Below are positions 27,801 through 35,479 of a stretch of DNA of 64,000 bases, one piece after another. The notes beneath the pieces were generated by a model, which saw only the letters and a list, made by a program, of their open reading frames with translations, was not told where the DNA came from and searched no databases. The stretch lies in NCBI RefSeq assembly GCF_022440845.1, contig NZ_JAKNTO010000001.1:992001-1056000 (forward strand), read 5' to 3'. The position numbers were made by a program, and so were the translations under genes. The stretch comes from Ruminococcus sp. OA3 (GTDB lineage Bacteria > Bacillota > Clostridia > Lachnospirales > Lachnospiraceae). Position 1 is the first letter of the stretch, and each line of letters begins with the position of its first letter.

Positions 27801-28500
27801 GATATTGTGGGTGACGTATCATACGACAGACAGTGCAGGAAACGAAACCAATAAAGAACTTAAGATACAGATTCGATACAATCATCCTCCGGTAATTGAG
27901 GCCACAGACCGTACCTATCTTTTAGAGGAGGTTCGTGATGGAATGCTGACAGAGGAACTGGTTCTGAATTTTGCCTCTGCTACTGATGTGGAAGACGATG
28001 AGGCAAGGGATCTGGGACTGATGGCTGGCGGAAAACTGGTGGATATTAATGACAATCTCAGTATTGTTGGATTTGACAGTGAAGTTTTTAAAACACCGGG
28101 TGAAATACTAGTCACTTATCATGTTGCTGACAGGTTTGGAAAGGAGACATTTCACAGCATTATCATCTCAGTGATAGATGGTGGAATTGAATCACTGCCT
28201 GATACAGAAGGCGAAGTACGGTTTATCTCAGAAAAGTATTACAGAATGGGACAGGAGGAGGGGGGGCTTCATGAAGATTCCAGGTGGTATACACAGAGAG
28301 ATTATGTCGACCAAATCACAGAAGTATTTTCCAATACGAAAAGTGATGAGGGTGAATGGAAGATATTGCAGGGGAAATGGTGTTTTTCAACTGGTGAAAT
28401 TGCGAGGGCGAAACAGTATATAAGAAAAAAGGGAATAGGAAACAGCCAGACTGCTGATGGTTTAGAGGAATTCCTGAAAGAGTTTCCCCGGGAAGGTTAA
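24883..28500 (+). CDS. Large secreted adhesin-like protein
   Basis: A 1205-residue protein: Sec signal peptide to about residue 26 (…PYAICA), BspA-type leucine-rich repeats at about 90-260 (units such as FAGMPDLEEVTLPETLESIG), a central region of unknown fold, a fimbrial isopeptide-type domain at about 640-770, an InlB-like module at about 800-890, and Ig/cadherin-like domains to the end. There is no LPXTG motif, C-terminal TM helix or choline/SLH module, so wall attachment is not explained by sequence; the adjacent Tad-like apparatus may hold it. GAGGAGG selects ATG 24883. Confidence 0.72.
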   Translation: MKKKISALFLAVTLTILPPVPYAICADAETDTGTVHGGRDQTVGETEDTAENSDEGKGSVTEWRLSDSVTAYCKDGVLTLSGHGAAVPDGEWSGWEGAIRAVAVEEGITELASYLFAGMPDLEEVTLPETLESIGSYVFEGCQKLQRVELPEAIHEIPEGAFQECTSLETMDLRGNVDFIGSRAFYGCKTLKNTVDFENAVVVEKNMDFIRVKDREAVVGDIPFNRVTIGDGAFYGCENLKAVLFTENSGLNKKAFDLKAYGEKGLLTVYCYDENKMAANEMFSGKGIQIVVIQTDVKTEKSEVTEKAIFDEVADPYFVLTGLAARAAADNTIAYPTMTPAAYAKTDSRFTVIRPDKFTLNGEYEFCARVLYSGKAYEKQNYITKVTAFGPWDNKEMGDWAKRIAVGDSQLQNSYKSSGILHTARITDDSGKGKFGAWYRNVGTYKGKIIDAKAVISNYTLYKEGARQGLGILGLSEDRIGIFAKNISNVTLRIEFYEHGSSTKKVNVKGFALLDDVDYGQGVKVESAYDNIYVLDESTFAVYKNHVMTSPVLIDKSGANNTDYYPFALQVEFDSNVFEYKYHNDRYFYRDGLANAYIDPAAYTKAGSWNAYWKSREPYFVDNLNPGYQGFSARRMAKTSLPVPAMTVTDKDEKAVQENTLDSPGEEYFYTISQNIPREEAAYYYSDFTVKDLLPKCLEFVSAKVEDDTGKDVTFRFLVSHNNQNVIFQVKTPDSAIFYGVTYHFKVQVRIRRPLNYAVWLNTETGYYEVENQSVSTLIRGGGSSSKKSNTVKTRFREEVLINYHSNFRKKEQEQFTEKTYRNFPYIVRKNDENIHFKEGGTAVFAGWDQIPEAFAENVRFPNTKLPMKVEDVTKALGQPDLYAIWDYAPDIRREEVPVYYEGELITKEMLMKEVVVQDLEDNRQGIELPLDIRKIRSDDETLSREYPEGMQSEDDFQVSFGELGKTEEDGDQILWVTYHTTDSAGNETNKELKIQIRYNHPPVIEATDRTYLLEEVRDGMLTEELVLNFASATDVEDDEARDLGLMAGGKLVDINDNLSIVGFDSEVFKTPGEILVTYHVADRFGKETFHSIIISVIDGGIESLPDTEGEVRFISEKYYRMGQEEGGLHEDSRWYTQRDYVDQITEVFSNTKSDEGEWKILQGKWCFSTGEIARAKQYIRKKGIGNSQTADGLEEFLKEFPREG

Positions 28501-28523
28501 CGAAAGACTTTTTTCGTAAGACA

Positions 28524-28569
28524 GAAAGACCAATTTAGTACAGGACTGTATAAGTTGGTCTTTCGTTTT
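28524..28569 (+). terminator. Terminator after the adhesin gene
   Basis: GAAAGACCAA at 28524-28533 pairs with 28555-28564, with an inner TACAG/CTGTA helix (28539-28543/28546-28550), then GTTTT. It separates convergent genes. Confidence 0.7.
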
Positions 28570-28584
28570 GCTGTTGCAAAGAGC

Positions 28585-31065
28585 TTATTCCGGTGCTTCA
28601 ATAGAGTCTACGATGTCCATTTTCGAAATAAAGCGCAGAGGTATCAGAGTGGCAAGCAGACAGGAGAGTATGGAAATTGCAGATGCTGCCAAAATGGAAG
28701 GAAAAGGAATCGCGGAAAGGTGCAGGGAATCGGATGCGGCGGCCTCCACAAAAAGCGTGCAGATATAACCCAAAACCGCTCCGGCAAAAGAAGCGATGAT
28801 CCCATAATAGGCGCCTTCCCATAAGAAAGTTTTGTATAGGCTGCCTGCACTCATGCCGATAGCTCTCTGTACGCCGATCTCTGCCACCCGGGTGTGAATA
28901 TTAATGTAAACAGTATTAATAATATTTAAAATTCCTATGAGGCCGATGAAAAGAATTAACCCCCAGCAGAGAAAGTTGATCTGTTCAAAACTTTCTGCCA
29001 TCTGAGCATCTGCCTGCCGATAAGATAGCCAGTGACTTCCTGGGTTCTCGCCGCACCAGTCATCCAGCCATGCTTCGAACACTTCGGCATCTGAATTATC
29101 GTGCAGGACGGGGTAAATTTCAGCGTAACTGTCCTGTCCTGTCAGTTCGTTGTACAGACTATCGCAGACAATGATCTGGACGCCGTTTGTAAAGCCTTCG
29201 TTATTGACAGTGACCGGATGCTCAACAACACTGATCACGCGAAGCTCTTTTCCGGCAACAGTTATCGTATCCCCTGTATGCAGCTCTGTGAGTTTTGCTT
29301 CCTGTCCCTCAAATGAAACAGGAATCGGATTTTTTATAAGGCAGGCGGTTCCGGCTAACAATTCAGAGACTTCCTGTTCTGTAAGATCGCCTGTGCTGTC
29401 TCCCAGACGGTCATCATCCAGTCCGGCAATCTGCAGCGTTTCACCGGGATTCAGGGAGAGGCTGGTTTCAATGGGGAGCCCGCCTGACTTGTCCTGGGTA
29501 TAAAGTTTCAGCTTTGTCGTGGACAGACTTTTCACTAGTTCCTGGCTATGCATTTCTTCCACAGACGAGACGGAGATACCTGTCGTTTCATTCGTGACCG
29601 CATAATCACCGAGGTGAATTTCCTGTACTTTACGGCTCGTATCCAGCAGCCCCCGAAAGCTTTGGAGAGCTACGAAGACAGTAATGCTCATTATCAGCGA
29701 AAGGATGGTTATGCATGTGCGCCCCAGGCTTCGTCTGAGATTTATTCTGGCATGGTATGCCTCAAAATGTCGGATTTTTTTTACTTTTCGAACGTGCCTT
29801 CTGATTCTAACTGCCTGGCCTGCCATTGCTACAGTGGGCGATACACGGGAGGCGTATCTGGCGGCGGGGTATGCAGCGGCAGCGGTAAACAGGAGCGTAA
29901 TCACTGCGCTTAAGACGAGAGGGAATATTTTCGCGAAACTGTTTGCGGCGATTACTGCATTGAGTTGCTGCGTGCTGTTTACCATGAACAGATCCGGATT
30001 CAGGATTCCTGTTGCGGCGACCAGGATGCCTTTTGCGGAGTAAAGTCCTGCGAGAAGACCGCAGGGTATACCGATCACACATAACAGAATGATTTCCAGA
30101 AATACCATAATATACAGCTGTCTGCGGTCACTGCCGATGGCGCGGAGCGTACCATATTCACGAATACGTTTGGCAACGGAAATTTTCATAATATTATAGA
30201 TGACCAGACCGGCGGCCAGCAGAACAAGTATACCGACAAGAATACAGGACGCCGTCATAAAGGCAAAACCGGAGTCCGTATCGGAGCTTCCCGACTCTTC
30301 ATAGGAGACACCCAGGGCGTCCAGCAGCACCCAGTTGTATTGAATGTTTTCTTTGGAAACATCGACCTCACCTGCGAGCTGATCGACAAGTGTCTGAAAA
30401 TTATCGATGCTGCGGGTTTTGAAATCAGTTGAGTACAGATGATAACGTGCTGGCAGCAGAGACTGAGAAGTCCCTTTGCCTACGACTGCATTGACAATTC
30501 CGGTTGCGTATCCTGTATAGTTACTCTTGAGTATTCCAGACACAGTGAAGTCTGCGGAATATTCGTAGGGAGGCTTTGTATCTTTCATCAGAGAAATACT
30601 CAGATTGAGCGTGATGCGGTCTCCGACTGTGAGGTTCTCGTCTATATAAGGGAGTGCGTTTTCCGGAAGGGCGATCTCATACGCAGAAGTCGGGAGTCTC
30701 CCCTCACTTATATCACAGGTGGCAGAATATACGCTTGTAGCTCCGTCCAGGAATTCGCGCAAAAAGAGCGTAAGACCGCTGTTTTTCAGTCGGGTGTTTC
30801 CCGTATTGATGACACTGCCGACATCATAAATGCGGCTGTCATCAGATAATTTCAGCATCTGTTTTCTGGTCATCTGGTGAAAAGAAACATAACGGTCACC
30901 GTTCAGGGAGGAGGCCTGACTGATACGCATTGCCTGAAGAGTGCCGACAGACTGCCCCACGGCTGTTGTCATTGTGGTCGAGAGAATGACGGCAATTAAA
31001 ATAAGGATGGAGGTAAGCTTTTGTGCCCTTAGTTCTTTAAGTGCAAATCCAAAGTATGATTTCAT
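28585..31065 (-). CDS. ABC exporter permease, MacB/FtsX type
   Basis: An 826-residue permease with two FtsX domains: an N-terminal TM helix (about 18-38), a large extracytoplasmic domain, TM helices near 265-290, 315-345 and 375-400, a second TM near 440-465, another extracytoplasmic domain, and three TM helices near the C-terminus. AYHARINLRRSLGRT is typical of the second half. With the ATPase gene, whose stop codon its start overlaps by 4 bp, it probably exports or expels peptides or lipids. Confidence 0.9.
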   Translation of the reverse strand: MKSYFGFALKELRAQKLTSILILIAVILSTTMTTAVGQSVGTLQAMRISQASSLNGDRYVSFHQMTRKQMLKLSDDSRIYDVGSVINTGNTRLKNSGLTLFLREFLDGATSVYSATCDISEGRLPTSAYEIALPENALPYIDENLTVGDRITLNLSISLMKDTKPPYEYSADFTVSGILKSNYTGYATGIVNAVVGKGTSQSLLPARYHLYSTDFKTRSIDNFQTLVDQLAGEVDVSKENIQYNWVLLDALGVSYEESGSSDTDSGFAFMTASCILVGILVLLAAGLVIYNIMKISVAKRIREYGTLRAIGSDRRQLYIMVFLEIILLCVIGIPCGLLAGLYSAKGILVAATGILNPDLFMVNSTQQLNAVIAANSFAKIFPLVLSAVITLLFTAAAAYPAARYASRVSPTVAMAGQAVRIRRHVRKVKKIRHFEAYHARINLRRSLGRTCITILSLIMSITVFVALQSFRGLLDTSRKVQEIHLGDYAVTNETTGISVSSVEEMHSQELVKSLSTTKLKLYTQDKSGGLPIETSLSLNPGETLQIAGLDDDRLGDSTGDLTEQEVSELLAGTACLIKNPIPVSFEGQEAKLTELHTGDTITVAGKELRVISVVEHPVTVNNEGFTNGVQIIVCDSLYNELTGQDSYAEIYPVLHDNSDAEVFEAWLDDWCGENPGSHWLSYRQADAQMAESFEQINFLCWGLILFIGLIGILNIINTVYINIHTRVAEIGVQRAIGMSAGSLYKTFLWEGAYYGIIASFAGAVLGYICTLFVEAAASDSLHLSAIPFPSILAASAISILSCLLATLIPLRFISKMDIVDSIEAPE

Positions 31066-31736
31066 GAGGGCATCACCTCCGAAAGGATTCCGTCATTCAT
31101 TGTGAACCTGCGGTCTGCCATGGCAGCGACACGTAAATCGTGAGTGATAATGACCAGCGTTTTGTTTAATGATTGCCGAAGCTTGCAGAGCATGTCCATT
31201 GCCTCCGCACCGCTGCTGCTGTCGAGGTTGCCGGTCGGTTCATCTGCAAAAATAATATCTGGCCGTGCGATCAGGGCGCGGGCGATCGCCACGCGCTGCT
31301 GCTGACCGCCGGAAAGTTCGTGAGGCAGATGAGAAAGCCGGTCTTGAATTCTCAGAAGTTCAGACAGCTGCTGCAGGTATGTTTCGTCCGGTTGCTTTTT
31401 ATCGAGCAACAGAGGCATTATTATATTTTCACGAGCCGTCAATACCGGGAGCAGATTAAACTGCTGAAATATAAAGCCCATTTTTTGACGGCGAAATGCG
31501 GAAAGCTTTTTGTCGCTTCCCCGGTGAATATCCGTATTGTCGTAAAAAACACTTCCTGAGGTCGGGCGGTCCAGTCCGCTGATGATATGAAGCAAAGTAC
31601 TTTTTCCGCTGCCGGATGGCCCCATTATAGAAATAAAGTCACCGGTGCTGACATTCATGTCTGCGTGGTCGAGTGCAGTCACACGGTTTTCGCCGCTGCC
31701 ATAGATTTTAGTAATGTTTTGAACCTTGATATCCAT
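31062..31736 (-). CDS. ABC exporter ATP-binding protein
   Basis: A 224-residue LolD/MacB-type ATPase: Walker [11 protein letters not shown]-loop [10 protein letters not shown], signature [15 protein letters not shown], Walker B DEPTGNLD and the switch His in IITHD. Its ribosome site (AAGGAG) lies within a hairpin described separately. It is paired with the FtsX-type permease downstream. Confidence 0.94.
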   Translation of the reverse strand: MDIKVQNITKIYGSGENRVTALDHADMNVSTGDFISIMGPSGSGKSTLLHIISGLDRPTSGSVFYDNTDIHRGSDKKLSAFRRQKMGFIFQQFNLLPVLTARENIIMPLLLDKKQPDETYLQQLSELLRIQDRLSHLPHELSGGQQQRVAIARALIARPDIIFADEPTGNLDSSSGAEAMDMLCKLRQSLNKTLVIITHDLRVAAMADRRFTMNDGILSEVMPS

Positions 31737-31770
31737 AAAAAACTCTCCTTATTGTTTTGATAAGGAGAGT
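31737..31770 (-). promoter_or_regulatory. Hairpin that buries the ribosome site of the ABC ATPase gene
   Basis: On the minus strand an 11-bp perfect stem (31760-31770 with 31742-31752, 7-nt loop) is followed by six T and then the ATG. The 3' arm contains the AAGGAG ribosome site. It can act as an intrinsic terminator between the sensor-kinase gene and the ABC genes, or as a translational switch. Confidence 0.75.
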
Positions 31771-31795
31771 ATACAGGAGCAATCTCAAGAAACTC

Positions 31796-32941
31796 TCAAA
31801 CCTGTGTGATTTTAAATTTTGCAGTTACGAGAGCTCCGTGTGGTGTGTTTTCAATTGTTAAATTTCCGCCGTGTTTTTGGCATAACACACTGCAGATGTA
31901 AAGTCCCATTCCGAAGTGCTCCGGTCCGGTTCTTCCTTTTTGAAAGGGGCGAATACCACGTATCAGAATGTCATCCGGGAAACCGTCGCCGTCATCTAGC
32001 ACCAAAAAAACCAGGTGTGTTTTACTGACAGAACAGGATATGCAGATTTTTGAGGAGGCAAAACGAACGGCATTTGCGGTAAGATTTTCTGCCGTCTGAA
32101 ATAATATGGACTTGTCGAGACATATATGTCCGTTGTACGTGGTGCTTTTGAACTGTATCTTTATATTATCGTTGAACGCAAGGAGATTTACTGTCTGTTC
32201 AAGTTCAGAAGATAGAATAGACCAACTGAAAGTTTCCATATGGAGAGGCAGCTGTTCCAGCTGTGGGATATTGCCCATCACTTCTACATAGTGTGCGATC
32301 CGGTCGGTGTAATCTTCCATGCGTGCCAGAGTTTCCATAAGCTGATCTTTGGACAACCGGTCTTTCGGCACACATTGCCGGGCTATCTTTAATGAACCTT
32401 TTAATACTGTAACCGGGTTTCTCAGATCGTGCGAAAAAGCGGCATTCAGCCGTCTGCGCTCTTCATTTTGACGCCAGAGTTCCCGGGTGCTCAACAGAAG
32501 GGCCTGTCTCATAGACTCAAAAGCACGACAGAGCTGCCCAAGCTCATCGGGTGAGGAACCGTCAATGGTGAAATCCAGATCATTTGCCATGATCCGGTCT
32601 GCACTCTCTGTGAGAACCGCTATGGGTCCTTTCAGCTTCAGATGGTAGAATATTGAGGAGGTGAGAATCAGCGCAAGGATAAAAAATATAACAGGCAGAA
32701 CTATCTGAAGGACTTCCAGCGCATTGGCAAACTGCAGGGCATATTCAGAAGGCTGGGGAAGCTCTGTCATTTTGGCAGGTGTTGTATGTGGATCGATCAC
32801 AATGCCCTGAGGTGCGATGATGCCGCGGAGTCTTATACATCCCCAAAAGGTGAAGGCGGAGAGTGTGAAGGCAGCCAGAACGTTAATGAATGTTAAGGTA
32901 AATAATGATTTTCTGAGATTCATCTGTTTTAACCGATCCAT
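31796..32941 (-). CDS. Sensor histidine kinase
   Basis: A 381-residue kinase: TM helices at about 13-32 and 75-95 with a short external loop of about 40 residues, HAMP (about 98-150), HisKA with phosphoacceptor His in AFSHDLRNPV, and HATPase with the N box (AENLTANAVRFA), DDGDGF and GMGLYI. The small sensor loop suggests it senses through or with the ABC exporter. It overlaps the regulator gene by 13 bp. Confidence 0.93.
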   Translation of the reverse strand: MDRLKQMNLRKSLFTLTFINVLAAFTLSAFTFWGCIRLRGIIAPQGIVIDPHTTPAKMTELPQPSEYALQFANALEVLQIVLPVIFFILALILTSSIFYHLKLKGPIAVLTESADRIMANDLDFTIDGSSPDELGQLCRAFESMRQALLLSTRELWRQNEERRRLNAAFSHDLRNPVTVLKGSLKIARQCVPKDRLSKDQLMETLARMEDYTDRIAHYVEVMGNIPQLEQLPLHMETFSWSILSSELEQTVNLLAFNDNIKIQFKSTTYNGHICLDKSILFQTAENLTANAVRFASSKICISCSVSKTHLVFLVLDDGDGFPDDILIRGIRPFQKGRTGPEHFGMGLYICSVLCQKHGGNLTIENTPHGALVTAKFKITQV

Positions 32942-33612
32942 TTATATCCAACCCCCCATACAGTTTCAATGTAGCTGTGAAAAGAAACGGAAGCAAATTT
33001 GGCCCGTATTTTCCGAATGTGTTCCATAATCGTATCACTGCTGCCATCCCCATCCAACCCCCAGATACGATCATAGATACGTTCACGGTCAAAAATCTGA
33101 CCTGCATTCAGGGACAATAATTCTACAATCTCGAATTCCCTTTTCGATAATGAGACAGAAGTTCCGTTTATTGTAAGCTCCCGTTTCGTATAATCGATGG
33201 TCATATCACTAAAAAAACGGAGCGCAGAATGTTCTGGCTTTCTGCTTTCGCGCCGGAGATGTGCTGCAACTCTTGCACCTAATTCATCAATATCAAAAGG
33301 CTTAACGATATAATCGTCAGCGCCCGCCTGAAATCCTCTTATCTTGTCAGTCGTCTCAATGCGGGCAGTCAGAAACAGGATCGGACAGGAAACGTATGTG
33401 CGGAGGCGTTCGCAGACTGTAAGGCCATCCAGTTCGGGCATTGTGATGTCAAGAAGGATCAGATCGGGCTGACATGATACCTTCTGCAGAGCTTCCGCGC
33501 CGTTGTACGCCGTATAAACCTGATAAGATGACATCTCAAAATAACTTCTGAGCATATCGACAACACCTCTCTCATCGTCAACCAGTAAAAGTTTTTTACA
33601 CAAAACATTCAT
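32929..33612 (-). CDS. OmpR-family response regulator
   Basis: About 227 residues: a receiver domain with acidic pocket (LLLVDDE), phosphorylated Asp in LILLDITMPE and Lys in DDYIVKPF, then a winged-helix DNA-binding domain ending in IETVWGVGYKW. The start is uncertain: the in-frame ATG at 33612 sits right against GGGG, and a TTG at 33603 has better spacing. It likely controls the downstream ABC genes. Confidence 0.92.
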   Translation of the reverse strand: MNVLCKKLLLVDDERGVVDMLRSYFEMSSYQVYTAYNGAEALQKVSCQPDLILLDITMPELDGLTVCERLRTYVSCPILFLTARIETTDKIRGFQAGADDYIVKPFDIDELGARVAAHLRRESRKPEHSALRFFSDMTIDYTKRELTINGTSVSLSKREFEIVELLSLNAGQIFDRERIYDRIWGLDGDGSSDTIMEHIRKIRAKFASVSFHSYIETVWGVGYKWIG

Positions 33613-33663
33613 CCCCTTTCTCTTAATTTCATTTTCTGATAAAAATCTCAAATATTTCTCAAG

Positions 33664-33698
33664 AAAAAAACGGCATAGCACATAGCTATACCGCTTTT
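33664..33698. terminator. Terminator after mecA
   Basis: CGGCATAGC at 33671-33679 pairs with GCTATACCG at 33685-33693 (one mismatch). The minus strand has seven T after the stem, and the plus strand has CTTTTTA. It ends mecA transcription ahead of the regulator gene. Confidence 0.8.
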
Positions 33699-33706
33699 TA
33701 TCTCTT

Positions 33707-34444
33707 TTAAAGCTGAACCAGTTGTTGTAATGCTATATTTTTAATGATCGCTTCGCCGTGTTCCAGCAGATATGCCTCACCGGCTGCAGAAAATGCTTTC
33801 CCGATACCGTATTCTGAAAGCATGTTGCAGATCTTATTGAATTCCTCCGGTGTACGGTCTGACTGGTGAAGAACCAGCGCATATGTTTTCTGCTGCAGGT
33901 TCTTGTAAAGTGAATTCGTACCTTCAAAAAATCCGTTTAAGGCATGTGCTGCTTCAATTACATCGTCGAGTGACTGAAAACTGAACAGGCGAACCAGATT
34001 TACTGCAGGTTCGGAAGCGGGAGCTGTCTCTTCCTTTGTCTCTTTTTTTGCGGCTCGTCCTTTTAACTTCGCCTCACAAAGTTTTTGGAAAATGTCAATG
34101 ATGTCATCAGCACCTGATACCTGAGGCGTCTCTGAAACATCCAGAGAAATCTCAGATGTTGGTGTGAATTTGGAAAAGCGTGTATCCAGCTCTTCGGGAT
34201 CTTCGACTTTCGTTATAATCAGGACAATGCTGTCCGGAGTAACCGGAATTGCCTCAATCATAAGAGGAATATTATCTGCTTCAAATCCAAGCTCATTCTG
34301 AGCTTTCAGCATCATATCTCGAAATAGATTCTTGGCTTTATCGGTACCGTAAGCCAATTCACTAAGTTTAATTTCACGGTTGGCTAAATCATCACTGGTA
34401 AGCGTACAACGTATCTGGTTGTCGTTGATCTTTTCAATCTTCAT
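33707..34444 (-). CDS. mecA: ClpC adapter protein MecA
   Basis: A 245-residue adapter. The N-terminal MKIEKINDNQIRCTLTSDDL segment binds substrates, an acidic linker lies around 85-140, and the C-terminal domain (LVRLFSFQSLDDVIEAAHAL…) binds ClpC. MecA delivers proteins to ClpCP and controls competence or sporulation factors in Firmicutes. It is monocistronic. Confidence 0.9.
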   Translation of the reverse strand: MKIEKINDNQIRCTLTSDDLANREIKLSELAYGTDKAKNLFRDMMLKAQNELGFEADNIPLMIEAIPVTPDSIVLIITKVEDPEELDTRFSKFTPTSEISLDVSETPQVSGADDIIDIFQKLCEAKLKGRAAKKETKEETAPASEPAVNLVRLFSFQSLDDVIEAAHALNGFFEGTNSLYKNLQQKTYALVLHQSDRTPEEFNKICNMLSEYGIGKAFSAAGEAYLLEHGEAIIKNIALQQLVQL

Positions 34445-34524
34445 ACTATCACATCCTATCCATTCATGATGAATCCTATATCAAGGAAGGAAAACCCTGC
34501 ATTGATATATTCTGCTCCTACTAT

Positions 34525-34554
34525 ATTATATACCACCCTATTAGAATATGTAAA
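34525..34554 (-). promoter_or_regulatory. Promoter of mecA
   Basis: Minus-strand TTTACA (34549-34554) and TATAAT (34525-34530), with an 18-bp spacer. Confidence 0.65.
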
Positions 34555-34830
34555 GTGCTTAAGAAAACTTTCAGATTCTACATTAAAATTTATATAATAC
34601 CAAATCAGGCAGAGAATACCTTATAAGGAAACCGATGGTTGTACAAAAACATGAAAGGAAAATGGCAGTTACGAGTTTATATTATTCAATATACTCGTTA
34701 TTTATGACTAAAAATATCTATTTGTAAATAATTTATACAAATTTAAGTAGATGTCTGGTCAGAAAGGATATTGAAACGACAAAAAACAGCATGCCGTGTC
34801 GTTACCTGTCGATTCTGTAAAAAATATTTC
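34555..34830. other. AT-rich intergenic stretch
   Basis: A plus-strand TATAAT (34593-34598) is present without a good -35. A 30-codon frame from 34633 has AAGGA upstream, but no recognisable product. An ACGAGT/ACTCGT inverted repeat occurs near 34675-34702. Nothing else is supported. Confidence 0.4.
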
Positions 34831-34858
34831 TTGCAATGTCCCCCGTTTTTAGTATAAT
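34831..34858 (+). promoter_or_regulatory. Promoter of a candidate RNA gene
   Basis: TTGCAA at 34831-34836 and TATAAT at 34853-34858 with a 16-bp spacer. The expected start, near 34865, coincides with the start of a long paired domain. Confidence 0.7.
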
Positions 34859-34864
34859 GATAAT

Positions 34865-35020
34865 TAAGAAAAGATGACATTACATCCCAATCTAAACAAA
34901 CTCATATTTTATATCAATTAATTTCAAAGGCGTGTCGCCGTATTACCCAAATATACTATAACTTTATGAACATAAAAACCCCGTCAGCAGGCACCGTTAT
35001 TTTTTTGATGTCATCTTTTC
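34865..35020 (+). ncRNA. Candidate structured RNA closed by a 13-bp helix
   Basis: GAAAAGATGACAT at 34868-34880 is exactly complementary to 35008-35020, enclosing 127 nt. Inside is a GGCG-TGT-CGCC hairpin (34929-34939) and a possible TCATA/TATGA helix. The 5' arm begins a few bases after the predicted transcription start. There is no clear terminator T tract after the 3' arm, so it may be a free RNA of about 155 nt or the 5' leader of the gene at 35123. I do not recognise the family. Confidence 0.5.
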
Positions 35021-35122
35021 CAGAACCAGGGATTGGTTTGCAGATTAGCAGGAAAGGAGACGTGGCCGGCTTCAAATTAAAATAATATATCACGAAAAGA
35101 AGGAAGCGCCATACCATGGAAA

Positions 35123-35344
35123 ATGGGAAAAAAAAAGAAAAAGAAAGATGAAACCCTGCTTAATGAGCTGAAAGCATATCAGGCCCAGGGAGTTTTGCTG
35201 ATGCTGAACGGAAGACCCAGTACGCCAAAGGCAATTATGAAGGCGCACTGCATCGCTGAAGATGGGGCGTATATGCGCGATTATGTACAGAACGAAGAAG
35301 GGAGAGTGGAAACCTTACAATTTGACTTGATTATAAAGAAGTAA
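35123..35344 (+). CDS. Small Lys-rich-start protein of unknown function
   Basis: A 73-residue protein: MGKKKKKKDETLLNELKAYQ, then a compact predicted alpha/beta region with no TM helix. The ATG at 35123 is poorly placed (GGAAG about 16 nt upstream). A better-placed ATG at 35116 is in another frame and reaches a stop after 11 codons; the two frames meet at a run of nine A. Either 35123 is the start or the A run slips. Not recognised. Confidence 0.6.
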   Translation: MGKKKKKKDETLLNELKAYQAQGVLLMLNGRPSTPKAIMKAHCIAEDGAYMRDYVQNEEGRVETLQFDLIIKK

Positions 35345-35349
35345 GATGC

Positions 35350-35405
35350 TGCACCCGAAGTAAAGTGATGAGTCCCCTCTCTGCACAGCTGCCGCTTCGG
35401 GTGCA
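35350..35405 (+). terminator. Inverted repeat after the small ORF
   Basis: TGCACCCGAAG at 35350-35360 pairs perfectly with 35395-35405, with a 34-nt loop. There is no T tract, so it is a possible factor-assisted terminator or a stability element. Confidence 0.45.
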
Positions 35406-35463
35406 ATACTTATGAAATTAATCTTAAAATGTCGAAATAGGTAATGACGAACAAAAGATATAT

Positions 35464-35472
35464 TGCTATAAT
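35464..35472 (+). promoter_or_regulatory. Extended -10 promoter of the GH18 gene
   Basis: TGCTATAAT (extended -10) with only a weak -35 about 17 bp upstream. The transcript would begin near 35479. Confidence 0.6.
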
Positions 35473-35479
35473 ATAAGTT

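Noticed and set aside
34633-34725. 30-codon frame in the mecA upstream gap
   Set aside because: It has a passable ribosome site but no supporting promoter, conservation or recognisable sequence.
35123-35344. Hfq-like reading of the 73-residue protein
   Set aside because: Only the length and a vague LLNELK/LNG resemblance fit; the YKHAIS Sm2 motif of Hfq is missing.
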